Below, piece by piece: positions 21,741 to 34,147 of a stretch of 64,000 nt of DNA. How positions within the stretch are numbered: the stretch's first letter is position 1; each line of letters begins with the position of its first letter. The position numbers and the translations under genes are program-made. Origin of the DNA: Dendrophyllia cribrosa (Eukaryota > Cnidaria > Anthozoa > Scleractinia > Dendrophylliidae); assembly GCA_024195265.1 (NCBI GenBank), contig JAJLRJ010000009.1, positions 8,772,791-8,836,790 of the forward strand, given 5' to 3'. The notes under the pieces are model-generated. The model ran no database searches, was not told the DNA's origin, and saw nothing but the letters and a program-made list of their open reading frames with translations.

Positions 21741-23227
21741 CACAAAAAAAGTTATCAAATCGACGAGACAGGTGAACATATTTCACAAGCGAACAATGCA
21801 CAACGAATGTCAACAGAGGCAACAAATAGCCCATAATTTTGCTATTCCATATTTGGAAATCAAATCTCAGACCCAGTCTCCAACTGCAAACAGGACTCAG
21901 AAATGATGGCTTTGTTCATTTCGACAAAACTTCGCAGTTGAACATGTTACATTACAGGTTATTTGTGGAAATTTACTGCCTTAGCATTCTCGCCAAATAT
22001 ATCAACAGTTCTACTGTTTAAAGTCCAGCTATGGAACCTAATTTACAGTGAAGTTAGGGCTTATGCTGTGTGTTACGTTAGGTGCCCGTACAGGCTCCTT
22101 GCACTGAAATTTGGTCGCCCTTGTTCTTAACTTGGGCACCCGTTAGGCAGCAGCCTTGGATGTGTAAATTTGGCTCCACTCCACGATTCAGTAGTTTTCG
22201 TAGTATGATGAGAAAGAGTTGTTGATTAATAGGGTTTGGGCTGTGAGCACGATAATTATTTCTAATAATATTGGTGAATAGTAGGAGAAAAGTTAAACAC
22301 TCAATATTATTTTATCTAGCTGCTGTCTATTCTGTCTAATGCAGTGAAGTAAAACGTTGCCATATGTTATTGAATGAATAATATTGAAGATCCGCAACAG
22401 GATAAAACAGAAATGCTTCAATGTAAGCAAAGACACAAGAAGCTTTTCTGCACTATTCCAGTGCCTCTCTCATGTGTCTGAAGACACAAGATTTTGTGTG
22501 ACAAAATGTCACAATAAATAACCGACAGTTTGTATCCACAGGTAAAAATGGAATGGACTTGAATTTATGCATCACTGCCCTGCCTACTTTCATGGAAAAT
22601 CTCTGGATTTTGGTGCTGTGTTATATTCCACTATAAACATTTAATGCAAATTTCCCAAGAAACAATGCATTTAATGTATGCCTCCAATGTCTTGAACATG
22701 ATTCCTTGGGAAATTAATGGCATTTATCATTGAAAGTGGGCAGGGCAGTGGCTGTCCAAAATTACCAGCAATTGTGATAAATGGAATGAACCCAAATGTG
22801 TGGACAGGGTGTCTGGTTTTCATACACAATGTGGTGAGATTTTTTTCTATGGACAATGAGTGGATAAGAACTGCCTACTACACTTTATCTATCTTTAAAC
22901 ACCATGAACACCACAAAGTACTAGTTTCTATTATACTGTAATTTGTTCCCAGAATTACTTAAACTTGCTCATACATTTAGTTGCTAACCAGTAAAGGGTG
23001 TTTTATTATTACACGGTTTATTGTGTGTGTAGTAAAAAAAACCCTGATATTTTCATGGTTACCCAGAATCTCATCTTTATCCAGTTTTACTGGTGAAATA
23101 AATTATTGTCTTGTTATTGGAGAAAGCAAATTAATAATACAGGAAGCAACTTGTCAATAATCTGCTGCTGAAGAATTTGTGAAAAAACAAACAAACAAAC
23201 AAGGTATTTGTGTTATGCACCAAGCTT
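21741..23227. other. no gene recognised; degenerate repeats
   Basis: 22080-22145 carries GGGCACCC/GTGCCCG words of a dispersed family. 22546-22760 contains imperfect inverted copies of a stretch with CACTGCCCTGCC. 22690-22760 resembles 19790-19915. Short open frames show no domain. Confidence 0.4.
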
Positions 23228-23896
23228 AAGGAGACTCAACTCAGTTTTTTTTGGTTGTGGGGTGTATGTATTGAAATCAAAATTTCGCAGGGAGGACATG
23301 CTTCAATATTGCTTTCATATTTCACCATGGTTTTCCAGTAAATCAAAAATCATTTTTTAAGGGCATGATAAGCAAAACAGTAATAAAGCAAAATATTTCC
23401 AAAATTCCCTTTAATACATATTATTTACAAACAGCCAGCTGTTAAAATAATGATTGTTCTTTACTTTCCAATCATTATTTTAACGGCTGGTCATTTTAAA
23501 ATAATATGTTAGTTGAAGCTGAAAGTAAGGGCAATTTGGAAATATTTTGTCTACATTTGTATCATGCCCTAAAATGATTTTTGAATTACTCGAAAACCAT
23601 CTATAAATTTTCTTAAATTTCATCTGCAGCTACACGAGTACTAGAAAATGTGTAAGTTCTTTATGAAGTGTCTGACTTGATTTTGAGGAAAACAACATGT
23701 TTAAAACAAAGGGCAATAATCTGGCATTGCCATAGTAACTGCTGTCGCTTGGAAACCAGTGAACATAAAACTTTAATCACATTTCTTAAACTTGGTGAAG
23801 TATGTAAGCAATCAAAGCATTATTTTCTTCCCTGCAAAATTTTGATTTCAAAACATACACCCCACGTCAAAAGAAAATACTGAGTCAAGCCTCCTT
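23228..23896. mobile_element. 669-bp foldback MITE
   Basis: Ends TTAAGGAGACTCAACTCAGT and, inverted, TTAAGGAGGCTTGACTCAGT; the arms stay complementary for about 70 bases (GGGGTGTATGT...GAAATCAAAATTT). A second, inner palindrome is centred near 23463 (AACAGCCAGCTGTTAAAATA against TTTTAACGGCTGG). Confidence 0.75.
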
Positions 23897-24391
23897 AACA
23901 CTGCAAACAGTGACTAACAAGGTATAAGTTGTTTTGATTTATACATGTAAGTGGCGTGCCCAAAAAGCTGATAAAATCATTTTTGCTGTTTCACAGCTGC
24001 CATTACACAACAGACCTATGATTTGTGTGGTATGTGTACATTTAACACAATTTTATTTAATACATGTATGTAGGTTCAGTTGTTGGTCCATCTGACATGC
24101 TGTAAAGTTCTTCAAGTGACAACACTGGTACTTTCAAAATTTAGCAGCCATTAATTGTAGGTTGTTAAAACATTATTTTTATCATATGGGCCAATCCAAC
24201 TTGATAAAGTTGTAATAAATGTGCAAAATTACGCACATTTTTGTTAACTGAAAAGGTATTTAGTAGGGTATTTTCAATAAAATTTGAAGAGTTTACTCTT
24301 TGTCCAATCAGTTTTCCCTGTAGTCTACATAATATTTGTCTGTGTCCTTTGCTCTATCATGCAACTGCAATATTCTCTGGTCTCATTGTTG

Positions 24392-24631
24392 AATAGTCCA
24401 TTTTACAGTTGTGTGCTTGGTGACCTTGCCTTTAAGTGGAAGCGAGGCTGGAGGTGACCTTGTTATGATACAGACCTTGGAGCTTTTCAGATGTAAATTT
24501 AGCTAGTTAGCAAGAGAAAAGCATTATTAACATATGAAAGGCAGAAAGGTTTGTATCAAAGCAAGGTCACCTCCAGCCTCGCTTCCACTCAAAGGCAAGG
24601 TCACCAAGCACACAACTGTAAAAAGGACTAT
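24392..24631. repeat. hairpin with about 80-bp arms
   Basis: GTGTGCTTGGTGACCTTGCC at 24410 is mirrored by GGCAAGGTCACCAAGCACAC near 24612, and the complementarity continues through GAAGCGAGGCTGGAGGTGAC. The loop is about 85 nt. It is a foldback element. Confidence 0.85.
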
Positions 24632-25180
24632 TGGTTTGAGGAAGGAGTTATTTTCAAGGGTTTGCTACCTAATTTTCATGATTTATTAATAGGCTTTCTG
24701 GGAGTTGCTATTTTGACGGTGTTGTTACTTTTGGAACTTTGCATTTGATTAGTATTTTATCATTATACCAGGAAGAATGCTAGCCAGCCACACAAGTAAT
24801 CATTTCAAAGTGCAGTTTAGGAAATCAGGCAACAATCTCTATTAAGATAAAATTAGCTTTAATCTGTTCTTTCTCATGCAATATGACCAATAGTTGTGTG
24901 ATACTTTGAGAATGAACAGAAAAATTGAATTCCAACTATTACATCAATAATCCATTGTATACACATTTTTTAATAAGCCATTTTCGTATTTAAAATTACC
25001 GCTAAATTCAAACACCAATGACACATTGATACAGGGTTAGACTCGACCTGATGTAAAATATTCACAAATACCGGCAGAAGGTGCGTGAAATTTGAAAATT
25101 AAACAATAGACTGAGCTCTAAACAGGTCATCTTCCTCCCTGAATTTGTTAATTAATCACTTCAGATTGAGGCTAACCCTG
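24632..25180. other. no gene recognised
   Basis: AT-rich sequence without recognisable coding or clear repeats. Confidence 0.4.
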
Positions 25181-25480
25181 TAAAAATGCGTCTTCAATGC
25201 TTTCATTCAGCGACCATAGCGAATTCAAAACTGGACTATTTAAACAAAATAATATAGTCCGTTTTGGTGATAGAAAACAAAAATGTGTTTTGTTTGTAGT
25301 TTTGTGCTTTTGTGGTTGATTGAACAGAAATAAAAATGCGTCTTCAATGCTTTCATTCAGCGACCATAGCGAATTCAAAACTGGACTATTTAAACAAAAT
25401 AATATAGTCCGTTTTGGTGATAGAAAACAAAAATGTGTTTTGTTTGTAGTTTTGTGCTTTTGTGGTTGATTGAACAGAAA
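25181..25480 (+). repeat. perfect 150-bp tandem duplication
   Basis: 25181-25330 and 25331-25480 are identical base for base, from TAAAAATGCGTCTTCAATGC to TGATTGAACAGAAA. Flanks do not continue the repeat. Either a very recent duplication or an assembly artefact. Confidence 0.95.
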
Positions 25481-25715
25481 CAGAATATTCTAACTTAAAT
25501 TGTTGGAGCCGAACAGTGCCCATTTGTAAAACTGGGAAAGCGATGTTTATCGATTTAGAAGGAAGCAATCAGATTCTAATTTTGCCCTTAGATTGGAATT
25601 TTGATAAGACTTGATTTCCAGCCATTTTATGCACTAACATGTCTTCGTAGATTTAAACTAGATTTGCACAAAGCTGGAAATCGATCCTAAGAAAAAAGGC
25701 AGATGTTACAGTTTA

Positions 25716-26182
25716 AAGTGTGCATAGCCCTTAAATTCATATTTTCAGAATCAACTTTACATACATTGAATTCGGATTGAATGGTTAAATTGTGAAATAT
25801 GGCTTGTTTTGAATGTTGTTTATAGAGATCTATTTAAATTTACAAAATACCAATTAGATGATGTAAATTTAGGACTTTACCATTACATGTATTTCTACAT
25901 CAATATTTTAGAATGCACACTTTTACAGCTTAGGATAATTTGATAAAGTACTTAATATATGTATAGTAAATTGATTTGTAAAAAAATATTACTTGGAGGT
26001 GAAAACAAGTAGTTGTATAATAAATGACTACTGGGTTGACGTCATCTAATTAGCATTTTTGTACATTCAAATCTTCAATTCACTAACACACCAAAGCAAG
26101 AAATTTTTCACTGTTGAACTATTCAATTTACATAGAGTTGATTCTGAAAATATGTATTTAAGCGTTAATTGGGCACTTTAAG
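25716..26182. mobile_element. 467-bp foldback element
   Basis: CATATTTTCAGAATCAACTT near 25738 is mirrored by GAGTTGATTCTGAAAATATG near 26136. The arms of about 85 bp begin AAAGTG at both outer ends. Confidence 0.7.
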
Positions 26183-27640
26183 CAGAAGGTGCAAAATTAT
26201 GAGTCATTCAGCTTTGCATAATTAGCTGATTGTATGATTATTGTAGTGGGTATATGTAAGAAGTGAATTTACTTGTTAACAGTTTTAAATCAGTGTCGTA
26301 AAGACATTTTGAACAAACAGTGTCTTCTGCTAGCCTTGCTGAATACTGTAAGGTTGCTATTGATAGTGGCTTTTTAGTTAGCATTTTTTTTTTTAAAAAA
26401 AAAACCTATTTAATTGAGCAATTTCCGATTTTTTTGTTACACTGTCAGATAATACACAAAATAATATAATTATTTTAAGCCAGTAAAAATACTAACCTTT
26501 AATATTTGGTATGTAAGGATTTATAATAAACTTCACAAACTTCAAAGGTCTTGTAAAATCATTCTGGGCCGGGTTGTTTAAAGCATGTTAAAACTAACCC
26601 AGGATTAGCATCGATTGTGAATCCAGTTTTAAAATGACAAACCAATGCACATTCATTTTTCAACTTTGACTTGTCTTAACCCCTTAACAGTTTTAATCAT
26701 GGATTGGTATTTAATAACTAGACCCCGGTAACCTGAGTGGCTATTGCAACATTTGGCAATGAGAAGAAATCGCCCAGTCATGTCCAGTTGAATTCAGGGC
26801 TCGTAAAAAGTCCCGTCCAGTCACTCGGGACAAGTGGATTTTCCCGTGGGGCAATTAACTTTTCCTCTTACTCGCCGTAGATCTGCTACTGATTCCTGTG
26901 TAAGATTTAGTACTGGTGAGAATCTTGACTCTGTATAACTGCCACGATGAACTCTTGCTATTTTTTTTTACTTATAAAATTAATTAAAAATTCGTAAGGA
27001 AAGTACAAAAGAAATGAAAATTTAATGAAGGTTTGTAAATTCTGATACAGAACAGCTGTACTGTATCACTGATACAGAATACTAATAGGAATGCTAATAA
27101 GCTTCATCGCAATAGTTCTTTTAGAAGTCATAGGCGCGGATCCAGGAAAAAATGCGACCGATTTACAATTCTTCAAGTCCCGAAGGCGCGCTCCTCTAGG
27201 GGTGTCCCGGTGGAGGCATGCCCCCGGAATTTTTTTTAAAATTTGAGTCCTGCAAACAGGGAAGGAAACTTTCCCAGAAGTATGCAAAGAAAGCGAATCA
27301 TGCGCACACGCAAATGTGCAATAAGGCAATGCGCATGATCATCGGGACAAGCTCTCCTAGAATTTGACGATACGGACAGCGACTGGACATTATTTTATGA
27401 AATAGTTAATAATGAGATATGTGACGTGCGTGTATATTTATAATGCAATGTATATTACTGCAAATAGTCTATTAAAAGGATTTGGTAAATTGATTATTTA
27501 TCCAAAATAAAGATTTAATTCCACGAGCTTTGTGTGAAATTAGAATATTTGGTTGCTATTCCACTATTAGTAGCTCAATATCATATGGAGTATGATGTGA
27601 AACATCTCTAATTCCACCCCTCTAATACCATCTCTGACTA
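26183..27640. other. no gene recognised; repeat fragments
   Basis: 26385-26405 is a T-run/A-run junction. 27065-27112 matches 7430-7478. 27125-27260 (GGCGCGGATCCAGG then CCGAAGGCGCGC) is a fragment of the hAT family also seen at 41660-41750. Confidence 0.45.
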
Positions 27641-27754
27641 CAGGGTGTCCCAAAAGTTCGTTCCTCTTCTTTACAGGCCTGTATTTTATTCTGTATTGAC
27701 ACATGTTATATCCTTTTAATAAAGACTTTCACAAAAACAATCTAGTTTAAGTAT

Positions 27755-28203
27755 GATCCGCATAAGAAGGATAGCGCCAATGGCAATGGAATGTCAAACA
27801 CGATGGAATGTCAAGATTTTTCATTGTTAAAACTAGTGATCTCATTGGCCCAGACTCAAAAACCGCTAAAAAGTTAAGGTTCAAGGTGCATTTTGTCTAA
27901 TTTTTTTAAGGTTTCAAGTAATTTGAGACCCAATCGCACAACATACAATTTTTAAAAGAAATTGTATTTGGGGAACTTCATCAAAGAAGCAAAATTATTA
28001 GCTATTGTCTTCTGCTATTCTGATTGGTTAAGCAGGAACATTTCCTAAAATTTATTTGACGCAAATGGATTTTCTTTATTTTTATAATGAAATATAATTA
28101 TTAACCATCAGCTCCTCCTCTATTCTTGAAATCAAAGATATTCTATGTGGGAAAGAGCCAATGCCGCAGAACAATGAAGTTTGCTGTCGTTCTTATGTGG
28201 AAC
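27755..28203 (+). mobile_element. 450-bp MITE, copy 2, nested in the Tc1/mariner element
   Basis: Inverted relative to the copy at 6853-7302 and nearly identical over the full length. The ends are GATCCGCATAAGAAGGATAG and CGTTCTTATGTGGAAC. Confidence 0.8.
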
Positions 28204-28467
28204 AATACTTAATGTCCTTATTACTTACGGGGTTAAATACAGCAGGCCTTCTATCATTTCCCGTAAAAATATGAGATAATAAATCACGCGCACGAAAATT
28301 TCCCGCCATTTTACGGCATTTCACAGCCGCGAGTTGCTCTGAATTAATTGTCAGTGTTTTGCTGAGCGGCTTATAAAATAAATCTTCTCAAAGCCAAAAA
28401 ATTATCCTATTTACGAACACAAACATCTATACTTAGATCTTATGGTCTTTCTGTTCAACAAATCCCG

Positions 28468-28608
28468 AAGGCCATGAAGGAACTGAAACTGCGGCTCAAA
28501 CTAGCTTGGGCAAACGTCTCGTTTTCCACGCTACAAGAATTCTCACACTCCATGCCAGAGTGGCGACGAAATGTGATAAAAAATAATGGAGGCCACTCAG
28601 GCTACTGA
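28468..28608 (+). pseudogene. Tc1/mariner transposase, C-terminal remnant (47 codons)
   Basis: The frame ends SMPEWRRNVIKNNGGHSGY then stop, which matches the Tc1-family tail pattern SMPxR...VIxxxGGHTxY. The upstream catalytic DDE region is missing, replaced in part by the nested MITE and by deletion. Confidence 0.75.
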
Positions 28609-28985
28609 AACTACGTATGATAAAAGTGTTCATAACAGTTAAGAACTGCTGGTATTTTGATGCATATGTCGCTTGTGAATCAAAAGTTATTTTAATATAA
28701 ATCAGAGGAACGAACTTTTGGGACACCCTGTAGTTAGATTAGTCATTATTATTTTTTTGTTTTATAACTTAAATTGTATTTTTGTCCAGCGTTTTTTTAC
28801 ATGAGCCTCTGGCTCGGGAGATTGGGTGACCACTTCCTACGTCATCGACCATAAATAAATTATTACTTGTCACAAATACGCCTTTGGCGTTCTTCTACCC
28901 TTCTATGTTTTCTAAGAATTTCTTAATATTATGACTTGGCGCCACTTAGCCCCAGCAATTCAAGATTCCAGCAACAACGGCTATT

Positions 28986-29405
28986 GAACTCTCAATAGTT
29001 GACATTCCAATCGGTTTTCACTAGAGTGGCGTACAACGGCTTAAAGCCAAACTCGAAGTTTCCACTGGCCAATCACAACAAACGCAGAGAATTGAATGAA
29101 CCAATCAGAGCTCGATTTAAGAAAAAAAAAAAGGATATGGCTAGCTGTTCACTGGAAAGACAAGTAGAGCAAGTAGAGTGGTTTTCAATTGAGTATTGAA
29201 AGTAATTTCGCAATTGCTTTGGTTTTGCATTGCTACGCTTTGTGATTGGCTAAAGAATCTCGCGCCACTTTATTAACCAATCAGAAGTAAAACCAACTTG
29301 CTCGCACGTGTTTTCCCGCGCTTGACGCCCGCTACATGTATTTGCTTCGTGTGTTGATTGGTTCATTGTTTTTTTTGTATCTGTTTTGATTGGCCAGAGT
29401 GAATT
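28986..29405. repeat. CCAAT-rich dispersed repeat, copy 2
   Basis: Shares CTGGCCAATCACAACA, ATGAACCAATCAGA, TTTTCAATTGAGT and CTTTGTGATTGGCT with 17570-17775. Roughly palindromic overall. Confidence 0.55.
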
Positions 29406-29407
29406 GC

Positions 29408-29616
29408 TCTATTCTCTATTTTCGAATTGCCCATAATACACTTTGTTTGCCCCCTCCCCAAATTTTGCATAAACTATTGTTTTGAAATGCTCTTAGGAGG
29501 ACTGAATATTCCCAAGAGCATTTCAAAACAATAGTTTAGGCAAATTTATTATTATTATTTTTTTTTTTTGGGGGGGGGGACAAAGTGTATTATGGGCAAT
29601 TCGAAAATAGAGAATT
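29408..29616. mobile_element. 209-bp near-palindromic MITE
   Basis: ATTCTCTATTTTCGAATTGC on the left is exactly mirrored by GCAATTCGAAAATAGAGAAT on the right. The arms (about 100 bp) also share CATAATACACTTTGT and AACTATTGTTTTGAAATGCT. The right arm carries a T-run/G-run expansion. Confidence 0.85.
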
Positions 29617-29869
29617 AATAAAACCGTTTGCGTTATCCACTCATAGAGATTCAAGCGCTATTCAGCAATTGACCCATTAGGGCCAGAACTCAATGCAATG
29701 CAACTCAGGCAGCAAGCGCGGAAAAATGCAAGCGAGCAAGTTACAAAATATTTTAGTTTACTTCTGATTGGTTGAAAATATAGTGCGAGTTTTATAACCA
29801 ACCATAGGACGTCAAAGTTCTGTAATGCAAAACCCACGCAAACGCGAACCATTTTCCACACTCAGTTAA

Positions 29870-30633
29870 ATACTGCTCTAACACGGTAATTGTTGTAATT
29901 GCAATTTTTCTATCTACATGTAAATACATATTCAATTGAAAAGGACAAAAAAATTAAGGTCTAATCGGCTAACGTAATTTGTTACACGAAAATTTGGTTT
30001 TATCAAATTAGTTCAGAAGGTAAATTAGCCAATGTAACTGAAGAGTTTCAAAAGCTGACGTTTTCGGCTTGCGCTAGTCCTTCGTTGAAGCCAATCTTTT
30101 GTCCCACCAGGAATTCCCTCTGACAAAGGGCTAGCGTTCGAAACATTAGCTCAGGTTTGAAACTCTTTACGGTGGCTTATTTATCTTCTCAACTGATTTG
30201 ATAAAACCAAATTTCCGTGTAGTTCACTCCCCCACCGATCGACGCAGCACCTATACCTGCTAACTTTTCCCGAGTGATAGGCGTGAGAATGTTTTCGTGG
30301 TAGTGCCAGGATTTCCGAAGGCGACCCGACCAAATCCGAAGAGAACCCGATCTATTCCTGAAGATGTCCGAAGATGTTCCGAAGAATTCGGAAGTTTCAA
30401 GGGACCTCAGACCTCCGTTTAATAACATCCAGCTGTAATTGTAATGTTCAGAACGATCACCTACAAAAAGTGCCATATTTTCATGAACGTAACTATATTT
30501 TTAATTGAATCATGCGATCAGTTTTTTCTCACGGAAGGCGTGAGAAATTGCTCCAGAGGCGTGAGATCGTGGTTTTGGACACACAGGCGTGAGACTTGGC
30601 AGGTATAAGCACCACCGTTTGATTAGTAATTTG
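29870..30633. other. downstream flank of the CLN3-like gene, no gene seen
   Basis: 30030-30165 has words (GACGTTTTCGGC, AAGGGCTAGCGTTCGAAAC) of a dispersed family. The minus-strand 3' UTR of the CLN3-like gene should lie here. Confidence 0.4.
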
Positions 30634-32694
30634 TTACAGTTCTGTTGAATTTGTCTTAACCTCGTAATGATTGCCTGTACAGCGCATATTTTTTGTCCAA
30701 CCTGATAGATGTGAATATCTAGTGATACATTCATCTGTTAGTTCCAGATCGTAAATACAGTGCTCTTTAAGCTGTGGCTCGACACGAAGACCCAGTAATC
30801 CTGCAGTGAGTTTGCCCAATCCATTGCCGATAGTGAGAAGTCCTAAAGCAAATTCCCTCTGCTTTGGATGTTCTATTACTTCTGAAACGGTGTAAGCAGA
30901 ATTCACGTACATCGAGCCAGCGACAAACCCTTCTGTTGCACAAAGGATAAGTATGATAGAAACATGTGGAACAAAACGGAACCAGGACTCGAAGAGAAAG
31001 AAAACAAGATGGCACATTTCTACGAGAGCCAAGATCCAGGTTCTCTTGATGCGCACATAAGGGATCACTTTGGAGCAGGTGCAGGAGAGAATGAAAATAT
31101 GGGACCTACCAAGGAACTTCCCCACGTGATAGCAAACGATGTAGTACTGATAATGATCCCTTGGGCTGAACGACGAGCTAGAAAACGCAAGCGTCGTGAT
31201 GATACTCTGATTTGAGAGATATTCCGCAAAGTATGTGAGAAACAAGAAAGTGATATACGGCAAAATCTGCTTGGCCACTGAGCACTTCTCTTTCCAAGTT
31301 AAGTCATTTTGAAACGTGGAAGCGGGCTCGTCAGAGTCAGCGGATGCTGGCAGTTTGCCATATGTAACACCTCCACTTTGTTTCTCCTTTGCACCGGTGT
31401 CTTGTTCTTTCTTTTCCAAGCAAGCGTACAGGATTAAAACAAGAAAGGGCCAAGGGAAGGTTGTTGAAAAGGCTGTCCTTGGAGCCAAACACGTCCAGGT
31501 AGTGAGACCTACAAGGTAACAATAACATAATAATCGTTAATAATAATAATAATAATTATATAATAATAAAATAAAAATAATATTTTAAGAGAAGGCCTCC
31601 AATCACCTAAAGGTGGTTTTCAGGAGGGTCCTCTAAATGAAGGTCTAAAATACATAAAACTAAATGCGGCTAAAAACTAAGACTAACTATACTGCCCAAT
31701 CGCATTTTTCCGCAATTTGCTCATTGATTTTTAGTTAGATTGCAATGATCATCTACCGATTCTAAATTAATATTCTCAAAATACAATAAAGGTGTAAATT
31801 GAATTATGGATAAAGGGCAAAAATACCTTGCCAGTTATTTGCATCTCATTGAATGAGAGTCTATATTAGAATGGATCCTTTTGTTTCACTTGTTTTCGCA
31901 TATCTCGTTCTATAAAACGTTCAGGGATGTGTAAAAAACACTGAATAAATGGCCGGGTATTATAAAACAGTTCCGAATAAACAACTAAATACAGTCGAAC
32001 CCCTTTAATTACCTGAAAAGGGAAACCCAAAAGAAAAGACCGAATTATGGAGGTGTCTGTATTCTAGACGCCTTGTTTATATCATTCGAATTTCAGTCAG
32101 CTTTGTGAAAAAGGTAACTGTCGGTAGAGAGGAGTCCGTAGTATACTGGGGAGGTTATTATGTAATGTGCATGGAGTTCGACTATATACGATAAGGAGCT
32201 CTTACGATTTTAAATAACTGTATAAACTACATACCTGTATAGTACAATGGCCCAAACAGTGAAGCAACACCAATGCCGGCCACAAACGCACTCACTGTGA
32301 CTTCTTGATAAGCGGCTGTCATGGCGAGGAAGGTGATCTCACTGAAGCTAACTCCTGATTCAATTATACTGATGCCGAGCAGCCGCCAGCGGACACTCTC
32401 CACAGATACAATAACGATCAACCCAGCGACAAGCAGTAGCACCACAATAAACGACTTGTTCAAATATGAACATTTCTGAATAAACCATGGAGCGGATATC
32501 TTAACAGCAAGGACCGGCAGCGCAATAGCTATGATTACATTGGTGGTGGCAATTTTACTCCCAGATAACACGTCTTCGGCGGCCGCTAGGGATATTTCAT
32601 CATAGATCAGCGACAAAACTCCAAGGGCAAAGAAGCAGATAATGTTCCTTACTTTCTCTCTGGGTGTTATGCTTTTATCTTCCATGTTTTCCAT
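30634..32694 (-). CDS. CLN3: CLN3 (battenin)-like lysosomal membrane protein (444 aa, two exons)
   Basis: CLN3 is a multispanning MFS-fold protein of lysosome/late endosome membranes needed for glycerophosphodiester export; its loss causes Batten disease in humans. Exon 1 is 32694-32235 (donor ACAG/GTATGT) and exon 2 is 31508-30634 (acceptor TTGTAG). Both boundaries have the same phase and the join is open throughout. At 444 aa it is close to the 438 aa of human CLN3. Family marks: AAAEDVLSG at 37-45 (human AAHDIL), SEITFLAMTAAY, YFAEY at 246-250 containing the equivalent of human E295, EGFVAGSMYVNS at 346-357, REFALG and GLLGL at 390-394. A short hydrophilic loop (about 185-225) separates the two halves. 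The C-terminus lacks the CaaX-like ending of vertebrate CLN3, so a further 3' exon from a donor-like CAG/GTTGGA is possible though not needed. One of possibly several paralogues. Confidence 0.9.
31509..32234 (-). other. intron of the CLN3-like gene
   Basis: 726 nt, GT-AG. It holds an (AAT)n-type stretch at 31535-31585 and no inserted element that I recognise. Confidence 0.8.
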
Positions 32695-34147
32695 GGTCTT
32701 CAGCGCCGTTTAGTCGCCCTTTTTGATCAGTGTTTTGGGAGATTACTGTCTTGTGACTTGTTTAGCCACTGTTCAGTGCTCGTTTGACTGATTGTATGAC
32801 GCGTACCACTGATTTTATTCAGGGATTTTTGTCCTTCGTAATTATGCACAAAGCTTATTTGTTAATATGCAAATACACCTCCAAGGGCTCATTGAAATGA
32901 ATAAATTACAATGCACTGACGTGAAGAGTAACTTTTGAAAGTGGAATAATCCGCAGTACGGATCGAACCGGTGGTACGGACCGTCAGACGGGAAATTGGA
33001 ACAACACCCACTGGACGAAAAATTTAGCTTTTTCCACATATAACGCGGAAATATTTTGTGAGAGAAGACGATAACACGGCAACATAACAAAACAGACGTA
33101 ATAAAGCAAAAGGGAGGAATGACTAAATACAGCAATGCTATTGGTTCAATTAAACGAGCCAATGAGAAAATGGAACATTCGATCCTCCCCAAAAGTAGCA
33201 AAATTTCATTTACAACGGAATAATTTGATATCATTCCACGAAACATTCACTTATGGAAGCAATTGCAACTGATGAGGTTCACCTTAGAACCGAAACTCGA
33301 GTCTTGCTTGAGAAAGAACGTAAGTAATCACTAGCATCTGTTAGATTTTCAAAACAGATCATAATATGTCTGTTGGATGCAGTAACGCAGGACGCCATTA
33401 TGAAACAACGGATGTTCTTTTAGAGACCACTCAACAGCATAACTAAAACATAACTACAAGAAGTCATGAGTCCAACAGAGACACGGCAGTTTCAGACTTG
33501 GATCGATATCTTTCATCCGTGATGAAGAAACGCTTTCTCACAAGTCTTGCACACCGCAGACTACTAAATCACGGGCTAACAGATTTACTGATCCTAGCAT
33601 TTTCAAAGCAATAACATAAATTTCAGCCGATTGCTATTTATCTTTCAACACGAGTTAGCCAAAGTAACCCAAACATATGCCAGGAGAGCTAGCATAACGA
33701 AGGCATAGAGAAATATGGAGATCAAAGGGTCATGCGCATGCAATACTATCGAGCATGCAAAACACAGAGAGACCCTGGGAACGAGGTTGAGACAAATATC
33801 TCGTAGACATGCCTACTTAACTTGGGAAAGTTATTCTAAACTGCTAAAGGCTTCTTAATACATTTTTCGACTAGTGAGAGTCGTGTTTTGCCTGTCTCTT
33901 TTTATACCGCTATGCCAGTCCAAATAGCCGTTTGAATTTAAGTTTGAAGTCGGAAGAAAAAATAACAGTCGGAAGTTGGTAGAGAAAAAAGAATTCGGAA
34001 GTCAGAAAAAAAAAAGAAGTCGAAAGTCTGGGGGAAAATATTTATGTAATTATATAGTGTCCCTCCTCGTATGTTAACCCCTAAAAGGTACTTAAAGGTA
34101 CGACGAGCTTTGCGTGTCAATGCGTGATGGCAGTGGTGCATAACAAA
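32695..34147. other. upstream region of the CLN3-like gene; repeats
   Basis: The CLN3-like promoter should lie just above 32694, but no clear core element was seen. 33245-33375 is an inverted copy of 34845-34975 (words CAACTGATGAGGTTCACC and GATTTTCAAAACAGATCA). A box-B-like GGTTCGATCCGTA occurs on the minus strand near 32960. Short frames are not family-like. Confidence 0.45.

Larger units (their letters stand above)
27641..28730 (+). mobile_element. Tc1/mariner element, dead
   Basis: 27-bp terminal inverted repeats CAGGGTGTCCCAAAAGTTCG (left) and its reverse complement (right), flanked by TA on both sides (27639-27640, 28731-28732). A 450-bp MITE is nested at 27755-28203. The tail of a transposase remains at 28468-28608. 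Confidence 0.9.

Noticed and set aside
32842..33246. 134-aa minus-strand frame upstream of the CLN3-like gene
   Set aside because: Cysteine-rich and unlike any family; no splice link to the CLN3 exons; overlaps a tRNA-like repeat.
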